DNA from: Candidatus Treponema merdequi
Lineage (GTDB): Bacteria > Spirochaetota > Spirochaetia > Treponematales > Treponemataceae
Direction: 5' to 3'
Assembly (NCBI GenBank): GCA_018064525.1
Contig: JAGHVB010000071.1
Coordinates: forward strand, 1 to 35,197
DNA: 35,197 bases
In this document: in pieces, positions 7,262-15,496 of the stretch
Numbering within the stretch: the first letter of the stretch is position 1
Layout: every line of letters begins with the position of its first letter
The notes under the pieces: model-generated
The model's input: only the letters and a program-made list of their open reading frames with translations
Told to the model about the DNA's origin: nothing
Database searches by the model: none
Made by a program: the position numbers and the translations under genes

Positions 7262-7393
7262 ATTCACAAACTTACAATCTCACTTGCGGTACTCGCTCTC
7301 ACAGCGTGCATCATCATCAACTGCAGATCAACTGACACAACATTTGCAGATACCGATTCCACTTCGTCTTATGCCTTTTACACTAAAAATTGA
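7262..7393 (+). pseudogene. Possible lipoprotein signal-peptide remnant
   Basis: In the 332-base gap 7172-7503 a plus-strand frame reads IHKLTISLAVLALTAC, a lipoprotein-like leader with a lipobox-like end, then runs through the 101-bp repeat to a stop at 7391-7393. It has no ATG, GTG or TTG start with a ribosome-binding site, and no mature protein. It may be a fossil or chance. The rest of the gap holds repeat copy B and the GH10 promoter. Confidence 0.25.
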
Positions 7394-7433
7394 TTACCGC
7401 TCATCAGAACCTCTTTCAGTTTTTGTCTGACTG
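7333..7433. repeat. 101-bp direct repeat, copy B
   Basis: Second copy of 5775-5875, with two substitutions. It ends about 20 bases before the candidate -35 of the xylanase promoter. Together with the SH3 paralogues it outlines a duplicated segment of roughly 1.5 kb. Confidence 0.9.
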
Positions 7434-7451
7434 TTGTTCATTTGTTTTTTC

Positions 7452-7480
7452 TGTACAATTCAGTTTCTGCAATTTATAAT
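7452..7480 (+). promoter_or_regulatory. Candidate xylanase promoter
   Basis: TGTACA (7452-7457), 17 bases and a perfect TATAAT (7475-7480). The transcript would start about 17 bases before the ATG, just ahead of a GGAGG site. Confidence 0.5.
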
Positions 7481-7503
7481 TATTCTGTTATGGAGGTCTC
7501 TTT

Positions 7504-8709
7504 ATGGCAGATTTATCTCACAGAAAAGCAAAAGCAAAAATTCAGATTCTTAACAAAGACGGAACACCAAAGGCAAAGACAAAAATAAATGTAAACCAGA
7601 TCAATCACGAATTTCTTTTTGGATGCGGTGCTTTTCACACACTTGATTACGTTGACGGCAAATACGACGATGACCGTCTCAACAAATGGCTCAATCTTTT
7701 TAACTACGGCACTCTTCCATTCTATTGGGGAACTTATGAACCTCAAGAAGGTAAACCGATTTCTGATGTGATGATGAGAGCTGCAAAATTCTTAAAAGAA
7801 AAAGATGTCAAAGTAAAAGGTCATCCTCTCTGCTGGCATACAGTCTGCGCTCCGTGGCTCATGAAATACGATAACGAAACTATTTTCAATAAACAGATTG
7901 AACGCATTCATCGCGATGTCGGACTTTTCAAAGGTGTCATCGATATGTGGGATGTCATCAATGAAGTTGTAATCATGCCGATTTATGACAAGTATGACAA
8001 TGCTGTTACACGCATCTGTAAAGAAAAAAGCAGAGTCGGTTTAGTCAAAGAAGTTTTCAAAGCAGCATATGAAACTAATCCGGATGGAACTTTTTTAATT
8101 AACGATTTCAATCTTTCAACAAACTATGAAATTTTAATCGACGGATGTCTTAATGCAGGTGTTCCAATCAATACAATCGGTCTTCAGTCTCACCAGCATC
8201 AGGGAATATGGGGAAAACAAAAACAGGATGAAACTCTTGAAAGATTTGAACACTTCGGACTTCCAATTCACTTTACAGAAAACACAATTGTAGCAGGTCC
8301 ACTTGTCGCTCCAGAAATCACAGACCTTCAGGATGCACATTACGAGGACGATGCATCAACTCCGGAATACGAAGAAATCCAGGCAGACGCACTCGAACAG
8401 CAGTACAGAAATCTTTTTGAAAACCATCCTCTTGTAACTGCAATCACAAACTGGGACTACACTGACGGTGCATGGCTCAACGCACCAAGCGGTTTAATCA
8501 GAAGAGACGGCTCTTTAAAACCTGCATACACAAGACTTCACAAACTCATAAAAGAAGAATGGCATACAGAACTTGATTTAATTACTGATGAAAACGGTTT
8601 TGTTGAAGTTGAAGGATTTAAAGGAAAATATGAACTGAGTGATGGAATTTCAAAGGCCGAATTTACTTTGAAATCCGGCCTTGATTCTTCTGTTTCGATT
8701 AAATTATAA
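7504..8709 (+). CDS. GH10 endo-1,4-beta-xylanase, cytoplasmic form
   Basis: A family 10 glycoside hydrolase (401 aa), a retaining enzyme that cuts beta-1,4-xylosyl bonds. The acid/base is E154 in MWDVINEV and the nucleophile E259 in IHFTENT. Other GH10 marks are GHPLCWH (near 106-112), FLINDFN (near 197-203), GLQSHQH and the late NWDYTDGAWL. There is no signal peptide, so it probably acts in the cytoplasm on imported xylo-oligosaccharides. A short beta-rich tail (about 350-401) follows the barrel. GGAGG lies 8 bases before the ATG. It stands alone, with no transporter or xylosidase beside it. Some GH10 enzymes act on other beta-glycans, so substrate is not certain. Confidence 0.92.
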   Translation: MADLSHRKAKAKIQILNKDGTPKAKTKINVNQINHEFLFGCGAFHTLDYVDGKYDDDRLNKWLNLFNYGTLPFYWGTYEPQEGKPISDVMMRAAKFLKEKDVKVKGHPLCWHTVCAPWLMKYDNETIFNKQIERIHRDVGLFKGVIDMWDVINEVVIMPIYDKYDNAVTRICKEKSRVGLVKEVFKAAYETNPDGTFLINDFNLSTNYEILIDGCLNAGVPINTIGLQSHQHQGIWGKQKQDETLERFEHFGLPIHFTENTIVAGPLVAPEITDLQDAHYEDDASTPEYEEIQADALEQQYRNLFENHPLVTAITNWDYTDGAWLNAPSGLIRRDGSLKPAYTRLHKLIKEEWHTELDLITDENGFVEVEGFKGKYELSDGISKAEFTLKSGLDSSVSIKL

Positions 8710-8729
8710 ACTGAATAAGATTTCAGTTT
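8708..8729. terminator. Weak hairpin after the xylanase gene
   Basis: An 8-bp perfect inverted repeat (8708-8715 and 8722-8729, 6-base loop) overlaps the stop codon of the xylanase gene. No clean T-run follows on either strand. It could help end the two convergent transcripts. Confidence 0.4.
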
Positions 8730-8746
8730 CTGATTTGATAATTGAA

Positions 8747-9151
8747 TTATCCACGGGTAAATCTGTTTCTAAAATCTATCATCAGACTTTTAACATGTCT
8801 GACCTGTTCAAGGCTTTTCATGATTTTTGCAGTCATATATAAATCTACAATTCCACTGTCAAACATAAAATCTGCAAAAGTCAGAAGGCCTGACACATTC
8901 ATTCTGTAATCTGCATTTGAAATCTGTTCAGTTTTAGATTTAAACTCCTGCATCAGATAATTTACCCGCTGCATCGAAGACTGAGCATGTCCGAGCTTTG
9001 AATGTTTTATAAGGTCAACAATCCATCTTCCACCAAACAGATCCCAGATTCCCCAGTTACGTGCACTTTTAAGATAGTGCTCTGCGTTATCAAGTTCCGC
9101 AATAATTTCTTCAGCTAAATTTAAAATGTCCCTTTTCTGAATTTCATCCAT
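8747..9151 (-). CDS. Conserved hypothetical helical protein
   Basis: The 134-aa product looks almost wholly alpha-helical: an acidic N-terminal helix (RDILNLAEEIIAELDNAEHYL), a central ARNWGIWDLFGGRWIVDLIKHSKL segment rich in Trp and Gly, two more helices, and a basic end. No signal peptide or clear membrane helix. I recall similar uncharacterised proteins in Firmicutes but cannot name a family. GAGG lies 8-9 bases before the ATG. It is a single gene convergent with the xylanase. A 45-bp internal piece is duplicated at 3491-3535. Confidence 0.7.
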   Translation of the reverse strand: MDEIQKRDILNLAEEIIAELDNAEHYLKSARNWGIWDLFGGRWIVDLIKHSKLGHAQSSMQRVNYLMQEFKSKTEQISNADYRMNVSGLLTFADFMFDSGIVDLYMTAKIMKSLEQVRHVKSLMIDFRNRFTRG

Positions 9152-9270
9152 CTGACAACCTCAAAAAAATTACTTCATAAAATATAACAAATAACTCCGC
9201 GATTTCATACACTTTTTTTATATTTTTTTTAATATTGAATTTATCAAATTCTGCCGGCCGTTTTTAACAA

Positions 9271-9299
9271 GTGACATTCATTACACTCTCGACTATAAT
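9271..9299 (+). promoter_or_regulatory. ygiQ promoter implying a leaderless transcript
   Basis: GTGACA (9271-9276), 17 bases and a perfect TATAAT (9294-9299). The ATG is at 9306, 6-7 bases after the -10, where transcription should begin. No Shine-Dalgarno site is present. Confidence 0.7.
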
Positions 9300-9305
9300 G
9301 TTCTC

Positions 9306-11234
9306 ATGAACGATTTTTTGATTGCAACTCCAGAGGACATGAAAGAACGCGGACTTTCAGAAGTTGATTTTATTTTCGTAAGCGGTGACGGCTATGTAGA
9401 TCATCCGAGTTTTGCAGCAGCACTTCTCGGACGCCTTCTCGAAAACCATGGTTACACTTTTGCAATTCTCGCTCAGCCTGACTATAAAAACATCGAAGCA
9501 TTCCGCGTTTATGGAAAACCACGTCTCGCATTTTTAATTTCAGGCGGTGCAATGGACTCGATGGTTTCAAATTACACTGCAAACAACAAACCTCGTTCAG
9601 AAGATGCATACGCACACGGCGGCGTCAAAGGTCATCGTCCTGACCGCGCTGTCATCACATACGCAGGCTGTGTGCGCCAGGCTTATAAAGGTGTTAATGT
9701 AATTATCGGTGGAATTGAATCAAGCCTCCGCCGCTTCTCGCACTACGACTACTGGTCAAATACAGTCAAGCGTTCAATCCTGCTCGACAGCAAAGCCGAT
9801 CTTCTCATGTACGGAATGGGCGAACACTCAATCATCGAAATCGCAGACCAGCTCGCATCCGGAAAAACCGCACGCGAAATCCGAAACGTCCGCGGCACAT
9901 CATGGTACACCGGAAAACAATCCGACATCGATGATTTAATCGCAGGTCACGCGTGCACTTCGAGTGATAAAATTAATTCGAGTGATGCTTGTATTACAAA
10001 TGGAATTTCAAGCGGCGCAAATTCCACTGACAAAAAAAACTCAATCATCTTTCTTCCATCGTTCGAAGAAATAAAATCTGACACACCGGAAGCAAAACAA
10101 AAATACGCAGAAAGTTATCTCATTCAGGAACAGAACACAGATGCAATCTCCGCATCAATTCTCATAGAAAAAACAGACTCACGATTCGTCGTTCAAAATC
10201 CGCCGTCGCTTCCACTCACAACAGAAGAAATGGATTCTGTTTACGAACTTCCATTCATGCGACGATGGCATCCGATGTACGATGCAAAAGCAGAAAACGG
10301 CAAGTGTGGAATTCCGGCGCTGTCTGAAGTTAAGTTTTCGCTTACAAGTTCGCGTGGTTGTTTTGGTGCGTGCAGTTTCTGTGCAATTACTTTTCATCAG
10401 GGAAGAAGAATTCAAAGTCGCAGTCACGAGAGTCTTGTCAAAGAAGCAGAGCTCATGACACGCGATCCTGATTTTAAAGGATACATTCACGATGTCGGAG
10501 GTCCGACTGCAAACTTTCGATGCGATGCGTGTGACAATCAGAAAAAAAACGGTGCATGCAAAAACCGCGACTGTCTCGGCGTAAATCCATGTCCGAATGT
10601 AAAAGTCAATCACGAAGATTATGTTGCTCTATTGAAAAAACTTCGCGAAGTTCCATCTGTAAAAAAAGTTTTCATCAGAAGCGGAATCCGTTTTGATTAT
10701 CTCATCATGGATAAAGACAAAACTTTTTTCTACGAGCTCTGCAAACATCACATCTCAGGCCAGCTCAAAGTAGCTCCTGAACATGTAAACGACAACGTTC
10801 TCCGCTTGATGAGAAAATCAACTCACGCAGTCTACGAAAAGTTTGCAGCAGAATACGCACGCATCAACCGCGAGCTCGGACTCAAGCAGTATCTCGTTCC
10901 ATATTACATTGCAGGACATCCGGGAGCAGACTTAAGTGCCGCAGTCGATGTTGCGCTCTACCTCAAAAAAACAGGATTTGTTCCGGACCAGGTTCAGGAT
11001 TTTTATCCGACACCAGGAAGCCTCTCAACCTGCATGTACTGGACAGGTTTAAATCCGTGGAACAGACTCGAAGACGGCTCTTTTGAGAAAGTTTATGTCG
11101 CACGCGGTGCCCATGAAAGAAGACTTCAGCGCGCACTTTTACAGTTCAACAAACACGAAAACATTCCGCTTGTAAAAGAAGCCTTAAAACTCTGTCACCG
11201 CGAAAACGAATTTTCTACACTTTACAGCAAATAA
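9306..11234 (+). CDS. ygiQ: YgiQ-family radical SAM protein
   Basis: The 642-aa protein carries the radical SAM 4Fe-4S motif C-x3-C-x2-C at C352, C356, C359 (SSRGCFGACSFCAITFHQGR) and the long YgiQ (UPF0313) N-terminal region beginning FLIATPEDMKERG, followed by SGDGYVDHPSFAAALL. A second cysteine cluster (CDACDNQKKNGACKNRDC, about 402-419) is typical of the family. The reaction is unknown. An extra Ser/Asn/Thr-rich segment at about residues 213-245 interrupts the stretch between the N-terminal and radical SAM parts; its DNA contains direct and inverted repeats. The predicted promoter leaves no leader, so translation probably starts on a leaderless mRNA. Confidence 0.93.
   Translation: MNDFLIATPEDMKERGLSEVDFIFVSGDGYVDHPSFAAALLGRLLENHGYTFAILAQPDYKNIEAFRVYGKPRLAFLISGGAMDSMVSNYTANNKPRSEDAYAHGGVKGHRPDRAVITYAGCVRQAYKGVNVIIGGIESSLRRFSHYDYWSNTVKRSILLDSKADLLMYGMGEHSIIEIADQLASGKTAREIRNVRGTSWYTGKQSDIDDLIAGHACTSSDKINSSDACITNGISSGANSTDKKNSIIFLPSFEEIKSDTPEAKQKYAESYLIQEQNTDAISASILIEKTDSRFVVQNPPSLPLTTEEMDSVYELPFMRRWHPMYDAKAENGKCGIPALSEVKFSLTSSRGCFGACSFCAITFHQGRRIQSRSHESLVKEAELMTRDPDFKGYIHDVGGPTANFRCDACDNQKKNGACKNRDCLGVNPCPNVKVNHEDYVALLKKLREVPSVKKVFIRSGIRFDYLIMDKDKTFFYELCKHHISGQLKVAPEHVNDNVLRLMRKSTHAVYEKFAAEYARINRELGLKQYLVPYYIAGHPGADLSAAVDVALYLKKTGFVPDQVQDFYPTPGSLSTCMYWTGLNPWNRLEDGSFEKVYVARGAHERRLQRALLQFNKHENIPLVKEALKLCHRENEFSTLYSK
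9942..10040 (+). repeat. In-frame repeat-like insertion inside ygiQ
   Basis: The block contains two direct copies of TTCGAGTGAT (around 9958-9986) and an 8-bp inverted repeat (10001-10008 and 10019-10026, arms TGGAATTT and AAATTCCA). It encodes the Ser/Asn-rich insert of YgiQ. The TTCGAGT core also recurs in the array at 13403-13529, and the inverted-repeat arms recur at 13575-13610. Confidence 0.55.
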
Positions 11235-11301
11235 CAGATTAAAATCCTCACGTTCCTCACCACCACACAAACTGTCCCCATCTGAAAACGCGTGGTTTTT
11301 A

Positions 11302-11390
11302 TGACAAATTTTCACTTTTTGTCAAAATTTCTCTTGCAAAATGACATATTCTATGATAATGTCATACTGACAAATATATTAAAACTGTCA
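11302..11390. promoter_or_regulatory. Three TGACA-N13-TGTCA operator-like dyads
   Basis: Three 23-bp dyads occur at 11302-11324, 11342-11364 and 11368-11390. Each is TGACA, exactly 13 bases, then TGTCA. A possible promoter (TTGCAA 11334-11339, GATAAT 11355-11360) is overlapped by the second dyad. This looks like an array for a dimeric repressor controlling the acyl-CoA ligase at 11437. The regulator is not in the window. Confidence 0.75.
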
Positions 11391-11436
11391 TTTTAACTGC
11401 ATAAAATCATGCATTTTACACATTCAGGAGGCCACC

Positions 11437-13395
11437 ATGCCAAAATTCACTTTCAGACAGATGCCTAAAAATCTCGCACTCTTACTTAAAAACCGCGCTG
11501 CAGAACTCGAAGACGCAGTTTTCCAGCGTTCCAAAAATGAAAAAGGGGAATTTCAAAACTATTCTTACAAACGCGTTTACAACGATGTCATTTCGCTTGC
11601 CCTCGCACTCAAAAAAATCGGAATCAAACGCGGAGCCAATGTCGCTCTCATCTCAGACAACCGCCGCGAATGGCTCATCTCTGACTTTGCGCTTTTATCA
11701 CTCGGTGCTGCCGATGTTCCGCGCGGCTGCGATTCAATGGGAAACGAAATCCGCTTTATCATAAACTTTGCTGACTGTGAATTCGGATTTTTTGAAACTC
11801 CGCATCAGCTTGAAAAAGTTTTAGAAAAAAAAGAAGAATGTCCGAATTTTAAAACTGCAATTCTCTTCAACCATCCGAATGCAGACGAAGAAAAAATTAC
11901 AAAAACAAAAAAAGTTAAAGTACTATATTTTGATGAGCTCATGGAACTCGGTAAAACGATTTTCGAAAAAGATACTGAGCTCTACAAAAAGCAGATTGAA
12001 AATGAAATGGAAAAAACACAGCCAGATGACAATGCAACAATCATTTTCACTTCTGGAACAACAGGCGTTCCAAAAGGAGTAATGCTCACACATAAAAATT
12101 ATATGACAGAACTTTCAGTCATCCACAATTTCCTGACATGCAAAGAAGGCGACATCTGGCTCACAATTCTTCCTGTATGGCACAGTTTTGAAAGAATCAT
12201 TCAGTATGTTGTTCCTGTAATGAAATGTTCAATCGCATATTCAAAACCTGTTGCACAGATAATGCTTTCTGACATGCAGGCTGTACGACCTCACTGGATG
12301 TGCGGTGTTCCGCGTTTATGGGAAGGTCTTGCAAATGGTGTCAAAAAAACTATGAACAAAACTGGTGGAATCGTTCTCGCACTTTTCAATTTCTTTACAG
12401 CTGCCGGAAAACTTTATGCCGACTCTAAAGATAAAGTCTGTGGTCATGTCTGCCGGCTTACTAAACGAAATAAATTTTTAGATTTCTTATGCGGAATTAT
12501 TCCATTTCTTTTTCTCTATCCGGTACATGTACTCGGTCATGCTCTTGTATTCAAAAAAATTCTTGCAAAGTTTGGTGGAAGAATTGATGTTGCAGTTTCA
12601 GGAGGAGGAGCTTTACAGAAAGATGTTGACGACTTTTACCGCGCAATCGGATTTAATCTTCTCGAAGGTTATGGTCTTACAGAATGCGCTCCTGTAATCT
12701 CATTCAGAATTCCAAAAGAAGCACGTCCCGGATGTGTCGGAGCAATTTTTCCAACAATAGAATTAAAAGTCTGTCAGGAAGAAAACGGTGTCATCACAGA
12801 CACTGCGCCGCTTGGTCCTGGCAAAAAAGGAATCATTCTTGTTAAATCTGATCAGGTTATGAAAGGATATTACAAAAGACCTGACCTTACAGAAAAAATT
12901 ATTGATAAAGACGGATATCTCAACACAGGCGACATCGGAATAGAAACATTTGATCACGAAATTAAAATTACAGGACGTGCAAAAGACACAATCGTTTTAT
13001 CTGGCGGCGAAAATATAGAACCAGCAGTAATCGAAAGCGCACTTCTGTCGAGCGATTTTATCGAAAGCACTATCGTTCTCGGTCAGGATCAGGCTTATCT
13101 CGGATGCTTAATCGTTCCTTCACGTGACAGCATCGTTGAATTTGCAAAATCAAATAAAATTGATTACGACAATTACGAATCACTTCTCGAATCAGACGAA
13201 GTTAAATCGCTTTTCTCAAAGGAAATCAATTCACTCGTAAGCATTTCAAACGGATTCAGAAGCTGCGAAAAAATCAACAGATTTGCCCTACTTTCAGAAA
13301 GCTTCAAAGTCGGTTCAGAACTTTCTGCAAAACAGGAAATGATGCGCTACAAGATCGTAAAAAAATACGAAAAGCAGGTTTCAACTCTGTTCTAA
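11437..13395 (+). CDS. Long-chain acyl-CoA ligase 1 (AMP-forming)
   Basis: The 652-aa ANL-superfamily enzyme activates a carboxylic acid, most likely a long-chain fatty acid, with ATP and CoA. Visible motifs: phosphate loop TIIFTSGTTGVPKGV (about 201-215), A5 motif EGYGLTECAPV, adenylate motif LNTGDIG, hinge GRAKDTIVLSGGENIEP. Hydrophobic stretches around 350-385 (FLCGIIPFLFLYPVHVLGHAL) are typical of the bacterial FadD15-like branch and suggest membrane contact. GGAGG lies 7 bases before the ATG. Three TGACA/TGTCA dyads in the 200-base upstream gap suggest tight repression. A second, shorter ligase is at 16911-18653. Confidence 0.9.
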   Translation: MPKFTFRQMPKNLALLLKNRAAELEDAVFQRSKNEKGEFQNYSYKRVYNDVISLALALKKIGIKRGANVALISDNRREWLISDFALLSLGAADVPRGCDSMGNEIRFIINFADCEFGFFETPHQLEKVLEKKEECPNFKTAILFNHPNADEEKITKTKKVKVLYFDELMELGKTIFEKDTELYKKQIENEMEKTQPDDNATIIFTSGTTGVPKGVMLTHKNYMTELSVIHNFLTCKEGDIWLTILPVWHSFERIIQYVVPVMKCSIAYSKPVAQIMLSDMQAVRPHWMCGVPRLWEGLANGVKKTMNKTGGIVLALFNFFTAAGKLYADSKDKVCGHVCRLTKRNKFLDFLCGIIPFLFLYPVHVLGHALVFKKILAKFGGRIDVAVSGGGALQKDVDDFYRAIGFNLLEGYGLTECAPVISFRIPKEARPGCVGAIFPTIELKVCQEENGVITDTAPLGPGKKGIILVKSDQVMKGYYKRPDLTEKIIDKDGYLNTGDIGIETFDHEIKITGRAKDTIVLSGGENIEPAVIESALLSSDFIESTIVLGQDQAYLGCLIVPSRDSIVEFAKSNKIDYDNYESLLESDEVKSLFSKEINSLVSISNGFRSCEKINRFALLSESFKVGSELSAKQEMMRYKIVKKYEKQVSTLF

Positions 13396-13402
13396 GATAG
13401 AG

Positions 13403-13529
13403 TCTTTTCGAAGGACCGCGGATCTTTAAAGTGACCGCGGGTCTTTCGAATGACCCGCGTCCTTAAAGTTCCGCGGGCTTTCGAGTTACACGGTCATTTC
13501 GAGTTCCGCGGGTCTTTCAAATAACCACG
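13403..13529. repeat. Degenerate tandem array of about 18-bp units
   Basis: Seven imperfect units of 16-20 bp start at 13403, 13423, 13442, 13460, 13478, 13494 and 13513. The approximate pattern is TCTTTCGAGTGACCGCGGG, with cores alternating between TTCGA and TTAAA and a palindromic CCGCGG end. Eight T follow at 13530-13537, so the last unit may act as a weak terminator for the ligase. It is G+C rich against an A+T-rich background. There are no CRISPR-like unique spacers. Confidence 0.75.
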
Positions 13530-13535
13530 TTTTTT

Positions 13536-13564
13536 TTGTCTTTATTTTCCCCAGATATTAAAGT
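13536..13564 (+). promoter_or_regulatory. Candidate promoter of the CpdB-like nucleotidase
   Basis: TTGTCT (13536-13541), 17 bases and TAAAGT (13559-13564). It would start transcription near 13571, a few bases before the hairpin at 13575-13610. Confidence 0.45.
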
Positions 13565-13574
13565 AAAATGTTTT

Positions 13575-13610
13575 GTGGAATTTCTAAAGATGCGTCTTTT
13601 GAAATTCCAC
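13575..13610 (+). promoter_or_regulatory. Strong 5' leader hairpin of the CpdB-like nucleotidase
   Basis: A 10-bp stem (13575-13584 with 13601-13610), one T-T mismatch, a further 5-bp stem (13586-13590 with 13595-13599) and a TGCG loop. It lies at the predicted 5' end of the mRNA and ends 25 bases before the ATG. It could protect the transcript, serve as operator or be a regulatory RNA. No named riboswitch is recognised. Confidence 0.65.
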
Positions 13611-13635
13611 TTATACTAACCTAAAAGGAAAAAAT

Positions 13636-15441
13636 ATGAACAAAATTAAAACCATCATCTCTGGTATTTTCGTTCTGCTTTGTTCTGCACTTACTTTTTC
13701 ACAGAGCAATAACGAAATCACTTTCGCAGTTTATTCTACAACTGACATTCATGGAAGATACGGAACAGAAACAAATTCAATTGATCAGGTTGCATCCATT
13801 ATCAAAAAAGAAAAAGAAAGATATTCAAACACAATCATAATCGATAACGGTGACCTTATTCAGGGAACACTCGGAATGCAGTATGCTGCAACAACCGGCT
13901 CAGCAAAATTAAATCCGATGTACGAAGCAGTTCTTGCAATCGGCTACGATGCAATCGAAATGGGAAATCATGAATTTAACTATGGTCCTGAATACAGAGA
14001 TTCACAGCTTAAAATACTTTCTGCAAAAGGTGTAAAAATTTTAGGCGGTGGAAATATCGTATTAAAAAATGACGGTGTTAATTTTAAAGGTGAAAATGTA
14101 AAAGCAGGTTCTCCATATTACGATCCGTATTTTATCAAAACATTTGAGTCCGGTAAAAATAAAGTTCGTGTTGCCGTAATCGGTTTCGGAAATACAGCAA
14201 ATGCAAACTGGGACATTGAAAAAAATTTTCCTGGCCTGCAGTTTTCAAATCTTGAAAACCCAGATGAAAAACTTGAAAACGACATCAATAAATGGACTTC
14301 ATATATTTACGACAATGATCTTGCAGATTTAATCATCGTTACTGCTCACTCCGGAAAATACACAGACGATATGTCAGGCAATTTAAAATTCTTACCTGAA
14401 TCTCAGATCGCTTTTGCAATTCCAAAATCACACGGAGTTAATCTTGTAATTTACGGACATGATCATCTTCAGAACATTGAAACAATGAAAAATGCAGATG
14501 GTAATGCAACTGCAATTGTAAATGCCGGTGGAACTTCTGTAACAAAAAGTCTTTTCACAATTTCATTTGACGACGAAGGAGATATTTCAAATCTCAATAT
14601 CGAAAACAATCTTCTTTCACTCAAAAATGAAACACCTGATCCTGCAGTTGCAAAAAATACTTTGAAATACGAAAAGCAGGTTCAGGCATGGGCTGCAAAA
14701 CCTTTTGCAAAATTTGGAAAAGGCTGGACAGAAAAAAATATTCCTCTTGCAAATAAAACTAACGACTACTTTGTCACAGAACAGCATCCGCTTATAAGAT
14801 TAATTTCGCAGTCAATGATCTGGTCAACATGGCAGAAACCTGATTTTGAAGGTGCGACAGTTGCGTTCACTTCACCAACTTTTGCAAAAAATAAAGATTC
14901 AACTTTGACTTACATTCCACAGGATAACGATTCAATTTCAATCAACACAATTTCAAAACTCTACAGATACGCGACTAACATCACAGGCGTAATCGAAATG
15001 ACAGGGCCTCAGATTCTTGCCTGGATGAATGCGAATGCAAACAATCTTGAAGATGCAAATGGAACTGCAGTCCTTGCAAAAGGTGCTTCAATTTATGGAA
15101 TTGATACAATTTACGGAATCGAATACGAATACGATCTCACAAAACCAAAAAACAAACGCGTAACAAAAGCCCTTTACAACGGAATTCCACTTGCAGAATA
15201 TAAAGACAAAATCAGAGTCGCAATGACAACTTACAGAGCAGCAGGCGGCTACGATTTTACAAAAATTACAGGTGTTTCTGAAAAAGACATAATCTGGTCG
15301 AGCGACAGAGTTTTCCCTGCCGGAAAAAACTGCACAACAGACCTTATTGCAGAATATTTCAAAACACTCAAAACAGTTAACCCTGACACAAAAATCCAGT
15401 TTGCAGCAGACTCAAATTGGAAAATTATCACAAATAAGTAA
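13636..15441 (+). CDS. Secreted 5'-nucleotidase / 2',3'-cyclic phosphodiesterase-like protein
   Basis: The 601-aa exported metallophosphatase is closest in appearance to CpdB/YfkN. A signal peptide (about 1-23, ending LTFSQ) is followed by the calcineurin-like domain: STTDIHG (D37, H39), IDNGDLIQG (D73), MGNHEFNYG (N111, H112), TAHSG and YGHDHLQ. The C-terminal 5'-nucleotidase substrate domain (about 380-600) contains RYATNITGVIEMTG and TTYRAAGGYDF, the latter like the CpdB base-stacking region. It should remove phosphate from nucleotides outside the cytoplasm and supply nucleosides and phosphate. AAAGGAA precedes the ATG. A second, shorter relative is at 21134-22825. Confidence 0.87.
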   Translation: MNKIKTIISGIFVLLCSALTFSQSNNEITFAVYSTTDIHGRYGTETNSIDQVASIIKKEKERYSNTIIIDNGDLIQGTLGMQYAATTGSAKLNPMYEAVLAIGYDAIEMGNHEFNYGPEYRDSQLKILSAKGVKILGGGNIVLKNDGVNFKGENVKAGSPYYDPYFIKTFESGKNKVRVAVIGFGNTANANWDIEKNFPGLQFSNLENPDEKLENDINKWTSYIYDNDLADLIIVTAHSGKYTDDMSGNLKFLPESQIAFAIPKSHGVNLVIYGHDHLQNIETMKNADGNATAIVNAGGTSVTKSLFTISFDDEGDISNLNIENNLLSLKNETPDPAVAKNTLKYEKQVQAWAAKPFAKFGKGWTEKNIPLANKTNDYFVTEQHPLIRLISQSMIWSTWQKPDFEGATVAFTSPTFAKNKDSTLTYIPQDNDSISINTISKLYRYATNITGVIEMTGPQILAWMNANANNLEDANGTAVLAKGASIYGIDTIYGIEYEYDLTKPKNKRVTKALYNGIPLAEYKDKIRVAMTTYRAAGGYDFTKITGVSEKDIIWSSDRVFPAGKNCTTDLIAEYFKTLKTVNPDTKIQFAADSNWKIITNK

Positions 15442-15447
15442 AAATCG

Positions 15448-15496
15448 TTCGTGCAAGTTCCACTTAAAACACAAACCATATTGGAACTTGCACGAA
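15448..15496. promoter_or_regulatory. 15-bp perfect inverted repeat
   Basis: Arms 15448-15462 and 15482-15496 are perfectly complementary over 15 bp, with a 19-base loop, 6 bases after the nucleotidase stop codon. No T-run follows. It may end or process the nucleotidase mRNA. Its right arm overlaps a possible -35 of the next gene, so an operator role is the alternative. Confidence 0.7.

Noticed and set aside
7172-7267. N-terminal extension of SH3 copy 2 to 7267
   Set aside because: The signal peptide and AGAGGA site fix the start at 7171, and the paralogue has exactly the same length from its own start.
10179-10613. 144-codon minus-strand open frame inside ygiQ
   Set aside because: Antisense shadow of the radical SAM region; no start signals and no recognisable domain.
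13403-13529. Possible CRISPR array
   Set aside because: Units are imperfect and contiguous with no unique spacers, and no cas genes are present.
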